A DNA stretch of 64,000 bases. It comes from Aaosphaeria pasadenensis (taxonomy: Eukaryota; Ascomycota; Dothideomycetes; Pleosporales). Of the stretch, positions 11,815 to 22,512 are shown piece after piece. The position numbers and the translations under genes are program-made. The notes under the pieces are model-generated. The model did no database searches. It saw only the letters and a program-made list of their open reading frames with translations, and was not told the DNA's origin. The first letter of the stretch is position 1. Each line of letters opens with the position of its first letter. The stretch covers positions 186,001-250,000 of the forward strand of contig JAKLMB010000039.1 in NCBI GenBank assembly GCA_022813625.1, given 5' to 3'.

Positions 11815-13630
11815 ATGGCAACATTATCGATCCCCCAGCTTTCACTCGACTTGCCGAGCACTCGCATGAGCGTCAATTTCGATAACTTTGCAAGCAGCAA
11901 TGAATCATCCATTAGACCGGGTCGCTTGCCTTATACCAGCCACCTACTAACAAGAAAACCGCTGCCTTCACATAACGGCAAGCCCACACGGCCCGGTTAC
12001 GCTCTACAGCCAAATTTGACCGGCATCGAAGAGCATCGCGAACCATATCCTCCAGCACCGGCTCGTCATGATTCTGCACATGGGTCTTCCAAGGCAGACA
12101 AACTATTACACTCAATCCACAGCGCTTATTCTCTTTCAAGAACAGACTCGAGTGCGTCGGCCTCGACCTCTTCCAGCAAATCCACGGCCGTCGATTCCGT
12201 CTTTTCACGTGTCCCTAGTTCCACAAGCACTCGTGCTTCGTCGCCCAATTCATTCCGTACCCCCAAGAAGTCAGGCCCGTACTACGAGCCGACTCAGCTA
12301 CTAGACCTGCCCCAATCCATAATCGAACAAATTCTGAGCTACATTCTACCAATAGGATACACCGTAACGATTGGACCGAGTTCAGACGCCCAACGCCACA
12401 TGTTCCACCGTTACCATCGCCCATCCCTCGACTACATTAACCTTCGCCGAATCTTGAAACACCCGGTATTTGTCATATCTAAACAGCTTCGCTCGGATGC
12501 CCTGGACGTTTTCTACCGGACGTGCGATTTCTCGATTGACCTAGCCAACATCTATTACACAAAAGTCTCCTCGACGGCAGACGAGAACTTGAAACGCCAC
12601 CAGCGCTTCTGGAATCTCAACACTCCTCTCGCCATTAGAGAATCGCTACGGAGAGCTTCTAGGTTGAACGTTCGTCTACCAGTCCCTAGCACCGAGTCCC
12701 ACGGCAAAGGGAGAGACGAGGACGACTGGATGGATGGCAGCGACGGAAAAGGCGGTGGCGGCTGGATCGTGAAGAGCATGAAGAAAGAGAAGGAGGACGC
12801 CGCCGAGATACTGAAGTGCCTTGAAACCGTCGTGCGCTTGATTATGTCGCCATCGGAGGAGGACCAGCCGCCTCAACGACTGGGTCGAAGCTTGAGTCTT
12901 CGCAGGAAGGGAAGCACGAAGAGCCAAACCAGTTCGCCTGAAATGTCAGGAGAGGAAAGCAAGAAGAGATCCTTGAAGAAATTGGAGGTTACTCTGGTCA
13001 AGCGGAATCCGTATACGCTGGTGTTGCCAGAGTCGCTGGCGCTTATCCGCGCCTTGCGATCCATGCCGGTTACTGGCTATACCAGGTACTACTTCGAGCT
13101 AGAAGGCCAAAGATCATTGTGGGCTACAAAGTATCGAAGTAAATGGCGAGGCAAGGAGCCGGACGGCGAAAGCCTCCTTCAAGGTACGTAGATGCATCCT
13201 CGCGCGCCTGAGTGGAACTAACCGGTATCGTAAAGATCTTCAAAGCCTGTCCATGGCTGAAAAACAAATCGAACCGATCGTTACACCCACAGAGTTCAGG
13301 TTTGTGGGTGTGAACAGGAGCGGACAGCTACAACTCTCGGATTCCGCAATGCCGAAAACGCCCATCACGCTTGAGAAACCAACCAGGTCGGCGAAAGATG
13401 CTTCTGACGCTCCTCCAATGCCGTCCTCCGCTGTCAAATCTATTCTACGAACCCCTTTGACGATATTTGGGAGGAAGACGCACGCAAGACTTGACAGCTA
13501 TACTCTAATCATGAATGAAGGCATGAATGGATCTCAGCCAAGTAGTAAATTCAAATCGGGACGTGCACAACCGCCTTCCATTGATGAATTAAGGATGATC
13601 GCCGACGGGATCAGGAATGGCACCTACTAG
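11815..13630 (+). CDS. Hypothetical protein with F-box-like motif
   Basis: Two exons (11815-13183 and 13236-13630) encode 587 residues; the intron has a gtacgt donor and is phase 1. The first 150 residues are Ser/Pro-rich and probably disordered. They are followed by LLDLPQSIIEQILSYIL, which has the Leu-Pro...Ile-Leu spacing of an F-box, and by a segment on recovered residues of the type RRILKHPVFVISKQLRSDAL that is common in fungal F-box-like proteins. A basic, Lys/Ser-rich part precedes ELEGQRSLWATKYRSKW near the splice site. The tail contains SILRTPLTIFGRKTHARLD. If the F-box is real the protein would bind Skp1 and recruit substrates to an SCF ubiquitin ligase; this is weak inference. I do not recognise an orthologue. 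Confidence 0.75.
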
Positions 13631-13885
13631 AGACGTTTCGCACCACGTTTTCACGAGAATCATGACAATGTAAACTTAATATTGTATATATACTTAGCCA
13701 AATCAGTGCTGTGCGCTGAAAGGTCACTCATCTTGTTTTTAGATGGTTAGAATTCATCGCTGCAAATGCAACAATACTTAAAGATGCTCGCTTTCAGCAC
13801 ATATACGCTTATGCATGCAACCTTAGTGTATGGCAAGGTCAAACCCATACTGCTAGACCTCCAAAGAAATAATGTTCTTAACAGA

Positions 13886-15350
13886 TCATGCATCGTCCTC
13901 ATCTGCCACCTCTTCGTTTGGAATCGGTTCATATGCCGATGAGTCTTTGAAGAAAAGCAACACCACAAAGATCAATGCGAACAACCCTCCTGCAAACAAA
14001 TAAGGAAGACCCAACCACGACCATCCATGATCCAGCCCTGCGGCATACAAGCCGGCATAGATGGGGCCAGAGACAGACGCTCCGATAGTGCGTAACATGG
14101 TCATGGCGGAGTAGGCGATGCTCACCCCCTCGGGATCGACCATATCCGTCACCATCGATCGTAAGACAGACTCTTGGGCCGTACCAAGGCCGGCCATGAC
14201 GATTCCTGGAACGTTGCGTTAGTACTGCGATCTGTGATGACGCGGGGAGATTCTTACCAAAAACAGCTAAACCTATGACAGGCGCAAGACCTAGGCACCA
14301 TAGGCCGATCACAAGAGCTGCAACACTGCCTTGTGCGATGTACAGATCTTTGGAAAACGGCGATACGCCGTATCTTGAAAGACCCATAGCTATCAAGGGC
14401 AGGATAGTCAAGCAAGTCGTCAATTCAACGAGCATCTGTAGAGAATGCAGAAAGCTTGCCTAGACCTAGAGTCAGTGTCCGTTCGAGCCAATCCGCCGAG
14501 CTGTACTTACATTAGCAAAGCTCCATTCAAACTTCTTTGAGACATAGATGGACAGCATCAAAGGCAGTGAATCGAATCCAAGCTGCGCAATGGTCACCAG
14601 AGCCATGATTATCATCACCTTCGCGTTGCCTGACAGCACTGAGAACACGAATTTCGGATACTGGACGGCAGACCGGATTCTGTCTTGCCAGCTTTCGTTG
14701 TCGGCTTCGTCTGATTTGCCAACGCGTTGAGATGGCACAAACATCATTGCGACCATACCGAGAAGGAACGACGTAAGGGCAATGATAAGAGGTAGCCATA
14801 TGCTAATCTTCATGAGCGCACCTGAAGCGGCGTAGCCAATGACAGCTGACCCAGTGCCAGCTGCACGTATGCGGAAGAAAATGGTACTTCGCGTTGTAGC
14901 ATCGACGTGATCCGCGACAATGACATGGAGGAGAGTCCATATCATAGTCTGGCCTCCTCCAAAGATGTTGAAGATGAAGTGCAGCCAGATAAGTCGAATG
15001 GGAAACACATCTGGAAAATAGCATACAATCATCGGCCATAGCTCTTCGAGGAAAATGCCGAAAAAGGCGAGAGACAAGATAAAGGAATGGCCATATCTAT
15101 CGGCGAGCGCAGCAAATGGGATGGCGAACAATGAAGGTATGAAATTGGAAAGTCGTTCAAGACCACCAAGGAGCGCTAATTGCTGCTGTACTGCTGGGAT
15201 TTTGCAGTCATGAATGACGTCGGTCGTACTCCTGTAATGATTGTGACATAGAATTCGCTCGTAGAGTTCGGCTCTTGGTGCTGGTTGCAAACTTTCTCCA
15301 AATAGGAATAAGAATGTTGTGAGATAGACTATGGGGATTACTTTGCCCAT
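13886..15350 (-). CDS. Major facilitator superfamily transporter
   Basis: Three exons (15350-14511, 14435-14258, 14205-13886) give 445 residues. The first exon has the usual six helices, with LADRYGH after helix 2 in the position of the MFS A-loop motif, then a charged central loop (SQRVGKSDEADNES). The second and third exons supply the remaining helices, including GLAVFG joined across the second intron to IVMAGLGTAQES. The C-terminus is short and acidic (EEVADEDDA). The substrate cannot be read from sequence. The protein is similar in style to fungal MFS proteins sometimes found with secondary-metabolite or toxin export, but no biosynthetic genes lie beside it. It is convergent with the preceding F-box-like gene. 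Confidence 0.85.
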
Positions 15351-16144
15351 TGTGACAAAGAAAACAACGAATGGATACTATTTCATGAAATGGTCCAAAA
15401 GAGAGGGAATAAGGACAAAGACATGGGATCTAATCTGATTTTTCCAAGATTGACGCTATGCTTAATTGAGAAAGTGAGCTACCTTTCGCCTCATGTGACG
15501 TGATAGCATCAAATGATTTCTTATGGCTTATAATTAATGTTTTCTGGATATGTAGAGATTGTCAATATCCATGATATTGGAATACTTTTAATTAAAAGGA
15601 CTTACGAATGTTGTTTCCGTATGTGCAAAGCATAAGGTTCACATCGATGTACCGAAACACATGAGTTAAGAGGTACCTAACCTACCTACCTAGAGAGGTA
15701 CGTGGACCCGAATGGCCCTCAGGCGGTAGCTCTTCCATTAAGGGCTCTATAAATACTTCCTTAAGATATCTAGAACAAATATTGACGAAGCGATATTGTC
15801 TGGCGTTATCGTTGAGCCCAAAACAATCATTTCGGCTACTGCCTTAAGATTTATACCATAATGTTCATTTCAAGAGCGTAACTGTGATGAAAGTAGGTGC
15901 CACCTGAGGTGCTCCCCATTACTTTACACGAAGGAGATAATAATTACGCCGTTATTATTCCACTGAATACTCAAAATTTATATATTAGTCCACAGACAAC
16001 AGTGTTGAAACAAAGTGCAGAAAATCCGATGCATGTCAGGTGACGTTCGGAATTACCACTTTAGGTAGGTGTATGTACGTTATCAATACAACCTCAACCA
16101 AACAACCCGCATTATATCCTCACTTCCCGGCGATTGAATTCAAG
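15351..16144. other. Intergenic spacer with ACCT repeats
   Basis: This spacer lies between the divergent MFS transporter and racemase-fold enzyme. It holds a short cluster of ACCT units (about 15675-15695) near an opposed gaggtac, and a TATA-like ctataaatac near 15750. No coding exon is seen. It probably contains both promoters. Confidence 0.45.
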
Positions 16145-16894
16145 ATGCCTCACTCGGATCCCCGAAGAGTGAAAATTGGAATATTAGTTCCATCATCCAA
16201 TACAGCACTTGAACCTTTGACAAATGCCATTCTTAACTCAATACCCTCCTCAGAAGCCATTGTAACGGCGCACTTTTCTCGGTTTCCCGTCACAAAGATT
16301 GCCCTTTCAGACAAAGCACTCGCTCAATTCGACCCAGAAAAGATACTCTTCGCTGCACAACTATTAGCAGATGCCAAAGTAGACATTATAGGCTGGAGTG
16401 GCACGTCATCAGGCTGGCTAGGCTTCGAAGCAGATGAAGATCTATGTCGCCAGATTGAGAAGCGGACAGGAATCAAAGCAACCACCTCGGTCCTTGCCCT
16501 GAATAAGGCATTGAAAATGATAGAAGCATCAAAACTAGGTCTCGTCACACCCTATGTCGATGATGTTCAAGCCGCAATCATCAAAAATTATGCCGCAATT
16601 GGTATTGATGCTTCAGCCGAACGTCATTTACGACAAACAAATAATGTCATGTTCGCGAGTCTAGACGAGAAATTCTTTGATCCTATGGTGAAAGGAGTTG
16701 TCAAAGAAGGAGCAAGAGTCGTAAGTACGTTTTGCACAAATATGAGTGCAGCGCAGCATGTGGACCGATGGGAAAGGGATTTGGAGGTGACCGTACTGGA
16801 TACGGTGACAACGGTTCTCTGGGATGCTCTGAGGTTGTGTAAGGTCAGAACGGAAACGATCAAAGGGTGGGGGAGTATCATGAACATCCAATAA
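16145..16894 (+). CDS. Asp/Glu racemase superfamily enzyme (maleate isomerase / arylmalonate decarboxylase type)
   Basis: An intronless 249-residue protein. The frame is open upstream, but the ATG at 16145 (MPHSDPRRVKIGILVPSSNT) places the first beta-strand and its substrate-binding loop at the usual distance. Family landmarks are GILVPSSNTALEP, DIIGWSGTSSGW, TSVLALNKAL, LVTPYVDDV and STFCTNMSA. In maleate isomerases and racemases two cysteines face the substrate. Here the first is absent (GTSSG in its place) and only the second (STFCTN) remains, while Thr-Ser and the Tyr of TPY are kept. That is the pattern of arylmalonate decarboxylase (Gly74-Thr75-Ser76, Tyr126, Cys188). A cofactor-free decarboxylase or a related non-racemising activity is therefore more likely than racemisation. 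The real substrate is unknown. Confidence 0.8.
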   Translation: MPHSDPRRVKIGILVPSSNTALEPLTNAILNSIPSSEAIVTAHFSRFPVTKIALSDKALAQFDPEKILFAAQLLADAKVDIIGWSGTSSGWLGFEADEDLCRQIEKRTGIKATTSVLALNKALKMIEASKLGLVTPYVDDVQAAIIKNYAAIGIDASAERHLRQTNNVMFASLDEKFFDPMVKGVVKEGARVVSTFCTNMSAAQHVDRWERDLEVTVLDTVTTVLWDALRLCKVRTETIKGWGSIMNIQ

Positions 16895-17427
16895 GCTATC
16901 GGTTACATTTTGAAATAATCGATCCTTCAGAAAACACGATCCTATCGTAATTATCAAGTAAATTAAGAACCAAGCTGTCTTCAGCAGTTTATTTTCCAGT
17001 TTACCCTCGATATACAGAATCAAAATCCATTGACCCTGGCCTTCAGATTTTTTTTACTGGAAAACGTCAAACACACTCAGTCTATGATAGAGAAAGTGCA
17101 TAAAAAAAGTGAAATTGCTTAAAATAATTGGCTGCAATATGTTCGCATCAAATGATACTGGGGGACCGGAGCCGTAATGATGCGGAGGAGATAGCCGAGG
17201 GGTTGGTGTGTGTGTGCCAAGACTGATTGTTCTCGATGATTCCGAAAAAATTGCTAGGTAGGACAAATCTAGCCAGCATCAAAAACCACCCAATCCACCG
17301 CCTCTCAATTACCCACTCTCTTATCCACCCTCCATCTCTTCCTTCTTACACTGCATTCAGTTGGAGTCTGGGAGTATCATTTCATCATCGGCAATTTCTC
17401 ATACACACATCTCCTCCCACATACACA
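16895..17427. promoter_or_regulatory. Upstream region of the HSP60 gene
   Basis: No gene is seen. The last 150 bases are pyrimidine-rich (ctctcaatta, ctccatctcttccttct), typical of strongly expressed fungal genes. Around 17230, ttctcgatgattccgaa contains TTC and GAA triplets reminiscent of a heat-shock element, but the spacing is imperfect, so I do not claim a site. Confidence 0.4.
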
Positions 17428-19322
17428 ATGCAGCGCGCTTTCGCATCCCGAGCGCGGTCTTCCGTCCTCAACTCCAGCTCCAAGCTACGCAACTCCAGCT
17501 TCAACCTCCAGCAGCAGCGTTTCGCCCACAAGGTATGGAAGCTCAGGCATCGAACAGTATCGTATAATTATCATTGAGACTAACAGTGCGGCTGTAGGAG
17601 CTCAAGTTTGGTGTTGACGGTCGTGCCTCTCTTCTCCAGGGTGTTGACACACTCGCAAAGGCTGTTTCGACAACGCTCGGTCCCAAGGGCCGCAATGTCT
17701 TGATCGAGTCCAGCTATGGCTCTCCCAAGATCACCAAGGGTAAGTTCGATATGTCCGTTCTATTGTATTGCTTTAGTTTCCTCTTTGCATGTAGCTGACC
17801 CTCATAAGATGGTGTAACCGTTGCCAAAGCCATCACTCTCCAGGACAAATTCGAGAACCTCGGTGCCCGTCTCCTCCAGGATGTTGCTTCCAAGACAAAC
17901 GAGGTTGCCGGTGACGGTACCACTACCGCTACTGTCCTTGCCCGTGCCATCTTCTCCGAGACCGTCAAGAACGTCGCTGCCGGATGCAACCCCATGGATC
18001 TCAGGCGTGGAACTCAGGCTGCTGTTGAGGCTGTTGTTGAGTACCTCAAGGCCAACAAGAGGGATATCACCACTAGCGAGGAGATCTCTCAGGTCGCTAC
18101 CATCTCCGCCAACGGCGATACCCACATTGGCAAGCTCCTCTCCAATGCCATGGAGAAGGTCGGCAAGGAGGGTGTCATTACCGTCAAGGAGGGAAAGACT
18201 ATTGAGGACGAGCTTGAGATCACCGAGGGTATGAAGTTCGACCGTGGTTACATCTCCCCCTACTTCATCACCGACACCAAGGCCCAGAAGGTCGAGTTCG
18301 AGAAGCCTCTTATCCTCCTTTCCGAGAGGAAGATCTCCGCCGTCCAGGACATTGTTCCTGCTCTCGAGGCCTCCCAGCAGCTCCGCCGTCCCCTTGTCAT
18401 CATTGCTGAGGACATTGATGGCGAGGCTCTTGCCGTCTGCATTCTCAACAAGCTCCGTGGTCAGCTCCAGGTCGCCGCCGTCAAGGCTCCCGGCTTCGGT
18501 GACAACAGGAAGTCCATCCTCGGTGACATTGCTGTCTTGACCAACGGTACCGTCTTCAGCGATGATCTTGACATCAAGCTCGAGAAGGCCACTCCTGATC
18601 TCCTCGGTTCTACTGGCTCCATCACCATCACCAAGGAGGACACCGTCATCCTCAACGGTGAGGGTACCAAGGACAGCGTTGCTCAGCGCTGCGAGCAGAT
18701 CCGTGGAGTCATCGCTGACCCCACTACTTCTGAGTACGAGAAGGAGAAGCTCCAGGAGCGTCTTGCCAAGCTCTCTGGTGGTGTTGCCGTCATCAAGGTT
18801 GGCGGTGCCTCCGAGGTTGAGGTCGGTGAGAAGAAGGACAGGATCGTTGACGCCTTGAACGCCACCCGTGCTGCTGTTGAGGAGGGTATCCTCCCCGGTG
18901 GTGGTACTGGTCTCCTCAAGGCCTCTGCCAACGCCCTCAACAACCTCAAGCCTGCCAACTTCGACCAGCAGCTCGGTGTCAGCATCGTCAAGAACGCCAT
19001 CACCCGCCCTGCCAGGACCATCGTCGAGAACGCTGGTTCTGAGGGCTCCGTTATCGTTGGAAAGCTCACCGATGAGTTTGCCAGCGATTTCAACAAGGGA
19101 TACGACAGCGCCAAGGGCGAGTACGTTGACATGATCTCTGCTGGTATCCTTGACCCCTTCAAGGTTGTCCGCACTGCTCTTGTTGATGCTAGTGGTGTCG
19201 CTTCTCTCCTCGGTACTACTGAGGTCGCCATCGTTGAGGCCCCCGAGGAGAAGGGCCCACCTGCTGGTGGCATGGGAGGCGGCATGGGCGGCATGGGCGG
19301 TATGGGAGGCATGGGCTTCTAA
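17428..19322 (+). CDS. HSP60: Mitochondrial chaperonin HSP60
   Basis: Three exons (17428-17532, 17598-17739, 17809-19322) encode 586 residues. The first exon is an Arg/Ser-rich mitochondrial presequence (MQRAFASRARSS) ending at RFAHK. The mature part starts ELKFGVDGRASLLQGVD, followed by TTLGPKGRNV, the nucleotide-binding VAGDGTTTATVLA, and the chaperonin signature region AAVEEGILPGGG. It ends in the Gly-Gly-Met repeats typical of group I chaperonins. The protein forms a tetradecameric ring in the mitochondrial matrix that folds imported proteins with its HSP10 partner. Codon use is strongly biased to C-ending codons, as expected of a highly expressed gene. Length matches the family. Reading frames on the opposite strand here are shadows of this bias. 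Confidence 0.98.
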
Positions 19323-20203
19323 ACTACGACATAACGGCCCATCACAGATTTCCTAACGCCCTCGGCTCCCACTATACCCACTTCTAGCACTCGAGGCTTT
19401 CCCAGACACCTGTATTTTTACATGGTATTGGCACTCCGCTCCCCTCCTCTTCATGTCTTAATGTCTTATCAAAAAAGCGTAGCATCGTGATTTCACATTC
19501 TTGGATTATCCTTTTGTACAATATCATGTATTAGGTATCTACCGGCCTGGGAAAAGGCGAGACTCTTGAAGTCGAAATAAATGCAAAGGAAAGAATGTTT
19601 TAAGCTTCAATGACCAACAGACTGCATAAGATGTGTGATTGACTGACTGCAATGATGTTTTGTGATCTCAATAAACTCGCAAGCACTAAAGAACTGATTT
19701 AAGGTGGCAACACAACAAGAAAGCGAAGTATCAATAATCACAGATTATATAAAAGTGGACAGCCAATGAGTTTGATTGTTGGGGGTCGCTTGTTGCTGTG
19801 GCAGTGCCTCCTAAGCAAAGGCAAAGCAGGCAAGGCATGGTGGCAGCAGGGCAGGGAATAGCAGGCGGCGGAAGAACCCCACCAGGACTCTCCTTTCAAA
19901 TTCTGCCCCGCGGCCAAACCACCTCCTAGCCTCACATCAACACTTCCCCCAACCCAACCTACAATCTCCCCGTCCAAACAGCTCTTTCCTACGGGATCCA
20001 ATACTTCTCGGCCACATCTCCTCCGTAGCCGTTTCCAAACGATCCGCGTAAGTTGGCGCAACTCTGCTAGGCATCTGGTTTTATTTTGTTGCCTGTTCCC
20101 TCTAGCCTCCGACCGCTGACGACGCTGATCGCTAACAGTCCATTGATAAAGCGTTGCTTCTCCCATTGTCTTCCACAGACCTTCTCCAACACAAAAGCAC
20201 AAG
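19323..20203. other. Intergenic: HSP60 3' region and cofilin promoter
   Basis: No coding sequence is supported. The right half, rich in short C/T runs (ctctcctttcaaattctgcc, cacttcccccaacccaacct), is likely the promoter and 5' leader of the cofilin gene. Confidence 0.5.
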
Positions 20204-20902
20204 ATGGTGAGTATATCTCGACTCCTAGCTAATACTGCAGTGGGCTGACATTAGGCTACGCAGGCTCAATCTGGGTACGTAGTACACGACCTCGCTCCAT
20301 CACGACTTCACCGCTCGCCCCACCAGCCAGAATGACCACCTTTTCCAATCGCAATTCCAGAACCGCGCCAACCCCATGCTAATACCATCCCTCCAGTGTC
20401 TCCGTCGCTCCCGAGTGTATCTCGACCTTCAACGAGCTCAAGCTCGGCAAGGACATCAAGTGGATCATCTACAAGATCAGCGACGACTGGAAGGAGATCG
20501 TCGTCGAGGAGTCCTCCAACGTCGCCGACTACAACGTCTTCCGTGACAAGCTTCTCAACGCCAAGTCCAAGGACCGCAAGGGCAAGGAGGGTATTGGTGG
20601 CCGTTACGCCGTTTACGATGTCGAGTACGACCTCGACAGCGGCGAGGGCAAGCGATCCAAGATCACCTTTATCGCCTGGTGCCCCGATGATGCGCCTCAA
20701 TACGTAGGTTGCCCGAGATTGATATGACGTGACCGTCATGGCTAGTCCGTATACTGACGAAAAATAGCCCCGCATGATGTACTCTTCGTCCAAGGAAGCT
20801 ATCAAGCGCGCTCTCAACGGTCTCGCCGCCGACATCCAGGCCAACGACGCTGACGATATCGAGTTTGACAACATCAAGTCTCGCGTTTCCAAGGGCCGTT
20901 AA
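20204..20902 (+). CDS. COF1: Cofilin / actin-depolymerising factor
   Basis: Four coding exons (20204-20206, 20264-20274, 20397-20703, 20768-20902) give 151 residues. The first holds only the ATG and the second only 11 bases; the joined start is M-A-Q-S-G-V-S-V-A-P-E-C. The ADF-H domain follows: FNELKLGKDIKWIIYKI, the acidic beta-strand region VYDVEYDL, then WCPDDAPQYPRMMYSSSKEA and a terminal actin-binding helix with KSRVSKGR. Cofilin binds and severs ADP-actin filaments and is essential for actin turnover at patches and hyphal tips. Length is slightly above the yeast protein. An intron directly after the ATG is also known in plant and animal ADF/cofilin genes. Confidence 0.97.
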
Positions 20903-21324
20903 ATGCCACCCCACCATCCCTTGTCAGCAACCGCACAAAAGTCGAAGAGGCGGGTCATCGTGTGTGCGAGAATGGAATGAAGATATGATCCGATAGGTGT
21001 GGCTAATTTTCCCTGTCAATGGTAACCGTCTGAAGGGCTGTCAGGCTCTGGCAGTCTGATGGAATCGTGAGCGTGTCTTGATAGCTAGTGATTCACTGGT
21101 CTTTGTAGCAAATTGCATCAGCAAGATGTGTATCGTTCTTGAGATGACGGAGCATGGCTACAACAGTCACTCTGACATTTATCATTGAATCTGTGTTCCT
21201 TTTTGTATTTGTGATGAATGGTATCGCAATCGCTAAATGCCGATGCCCACACCATATCCGCCCTGAACGTATTGAAAGTATCCATGTGCAAAGAGAATGT
21301 GATAACCGCCCATTCCATCCGCCT
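20903..21324. other. 3' regions of two convergent genes
   Basis: This sequence lies between the cofilin stop and the GET5 stop on the opposite strand. It is stop-rich in all frames and no separate gene is seen. Confidence 0.5.
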
Positions 21325-22115
21325 TTACCGACTCTTCTCCCACGCTTCCTTGAAAACACCCACCAGCCTCTGCCCCTCACCTTCATCCCGTATCCTCTGC
21401 ACGACAAAGCTTTGCAGGTCTCCCCAGAACTCCTCACTAGCAACAACCTCCTTCCCACTGGGCCCCTGAGCCGCCGGGCCTCCCGCACCCGCAGCATCAA
21501 CCTCCGCCGAAAGGCCCTTCTCCCCCTCCGTAGGCGGCGCAACAGCCGGCGGACTCTGCACAGGCGTCGTCGGGACCGCACCACCCATCAGCATAACGCT
21601 AAACTCGACCTCGCCGCCGACATCCTGACCCACGACCTCCGCCACCGTCTTCGAGTCCGTGGCCGGCTTCTTCTTGTACAGGATCTTTATCTTGGCGACG
21701 GGGATCGACGTCTGCGTTGCGTATGCGCTCTTTAGGTCGAATATGGAGGTCTGCGAGGGCGTGACCGCTTGGAGCGAGACGGACGGGAAGGTCGATTTCA
21801 TGGGCTTGAGGGACACGTCTATTGTGCCTGCGGAAGCTGACGAGGATGTGCCTTCTGCATCGCTGGGGTTGGCGGCGGTCTTTGCGTTGGGGCGAGCTGG
21901 ATGCGGAGGGTGGGGGAGCTTGGGGAGAACGAACTGCGGGAGGTTAGTAGCTGGGTGGAGAGAAGGAGGTTTGAGGGGGAGGAATTGCATGGGAGGCTTA
22001 CGGCTGATTGTGCAGGATAGTTGCGCGCGTCGGCGATGTGGTCGCCGGACAGCTTTGTGGGTCGAGAGTCGAGTGCGCTGAGGAACGCTCGACAGAATGT
22101 GACTTCGTCTGCCAT
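21325..22115 (-). CDS. GET5: GET5-like ubiquitin-like protein of tail-anchored protein insertion
   Basis: Two exons (22115-22002, 21933-21325) encode 240 residues. The N-terminus (MADEVTFCRAFLSALDSRP, then LSGDHIADARNYP joined over the intron to FVLPKLPHPP) matches the Get4-binding domain of fungal Get5/Mdy2. A ubiquitin-like domain follows (IDVSLKPMKSTFPSVSL ... KILYKKKPATDSKTVAEVV ... EVEFSVMLMGG), then a Pro/Ala linker and the C-terminal dimerisation helix pair (EEFWGDLQSFVVQRIRDEGE). Get5 pairs with Get4 and the co-chaperone Sgt2 in the cytosol to pass tail-anchored membrane proteins to Get3. The gene is divergent from NOP2, with under 400 bases between start codons. The acceptor (cccgcag) was chosen by phase and by the conserved LPKLP after it. 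Confidence 0.85.
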
Positions 22116-22512
22116 TGTGGGTGAGGTGTTCGTGGGGGAGACTGGAAATGTGGTGGATTGTCGCAGAGGGAATGGAGCGTGTGTATGATTTGAGACCGAG
22201 GAACCAGGGGGATATATGGGGCAGAGCGAAAGGAATGGCTCCAAAGAAGCTGATTGTAACCAGGTATACACTGAACTACAACACGATGACGCTGTGGTGT
22301 TGCGGGACAGGGAAGCCCGCCAGCCCAGCCAGCCAGCCAGCGGACCGACACACAGGCCGAGTCGTTCGAAAAGCGGTCGCGCGCGGCAGAAAATTATCCG
22401 CGAAATTTATCCTAGCGACTTTTTTTGGAGACTGGACCTCCCATCGCAGAACAGACAAGTTCTACAAACTACTCAAGAACACATTTTTTTGTGTTCGCAT
22501 TCCACTGTAACT
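22116..22512. promoter_or_regulatory. Bidirectional GET5 / NOP2 promoter
   Basis: Only about 400 bases separate the two start codons, so both genes must share this region. It contains a short CAGC-type tandem run (about 22320-22342) and a TC/T-rich stretch before the NOP2 start. An open frame running through it in phase with NOP2 starts at 22216, but its content is low-complexity and unlike NOP2, so the ATG at 22513 is preferred. Confidence 0.6.

Noticed and set aside
18683..19312. Long minus-strand frame opposite HSP60
   Set aside because: Strong C-ending codon bias of a highly expressed gene opens the complementary frame; the plus strand is unambiguous.
20308..20892. 194-codon minus-strand frame over the cofilin gene
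   Set aside because: Shadow of cofilin exons and introns; the ADF-H domain on the plus strand is clear.
22216..22512. Upstream in-frame extension of NOP2
   Set aside because: Low-complexity Pro/Ser/Gln content overlapping the GET5 promoter; the ATG at 22513 begins the usual basic NOP2 N-terminus.
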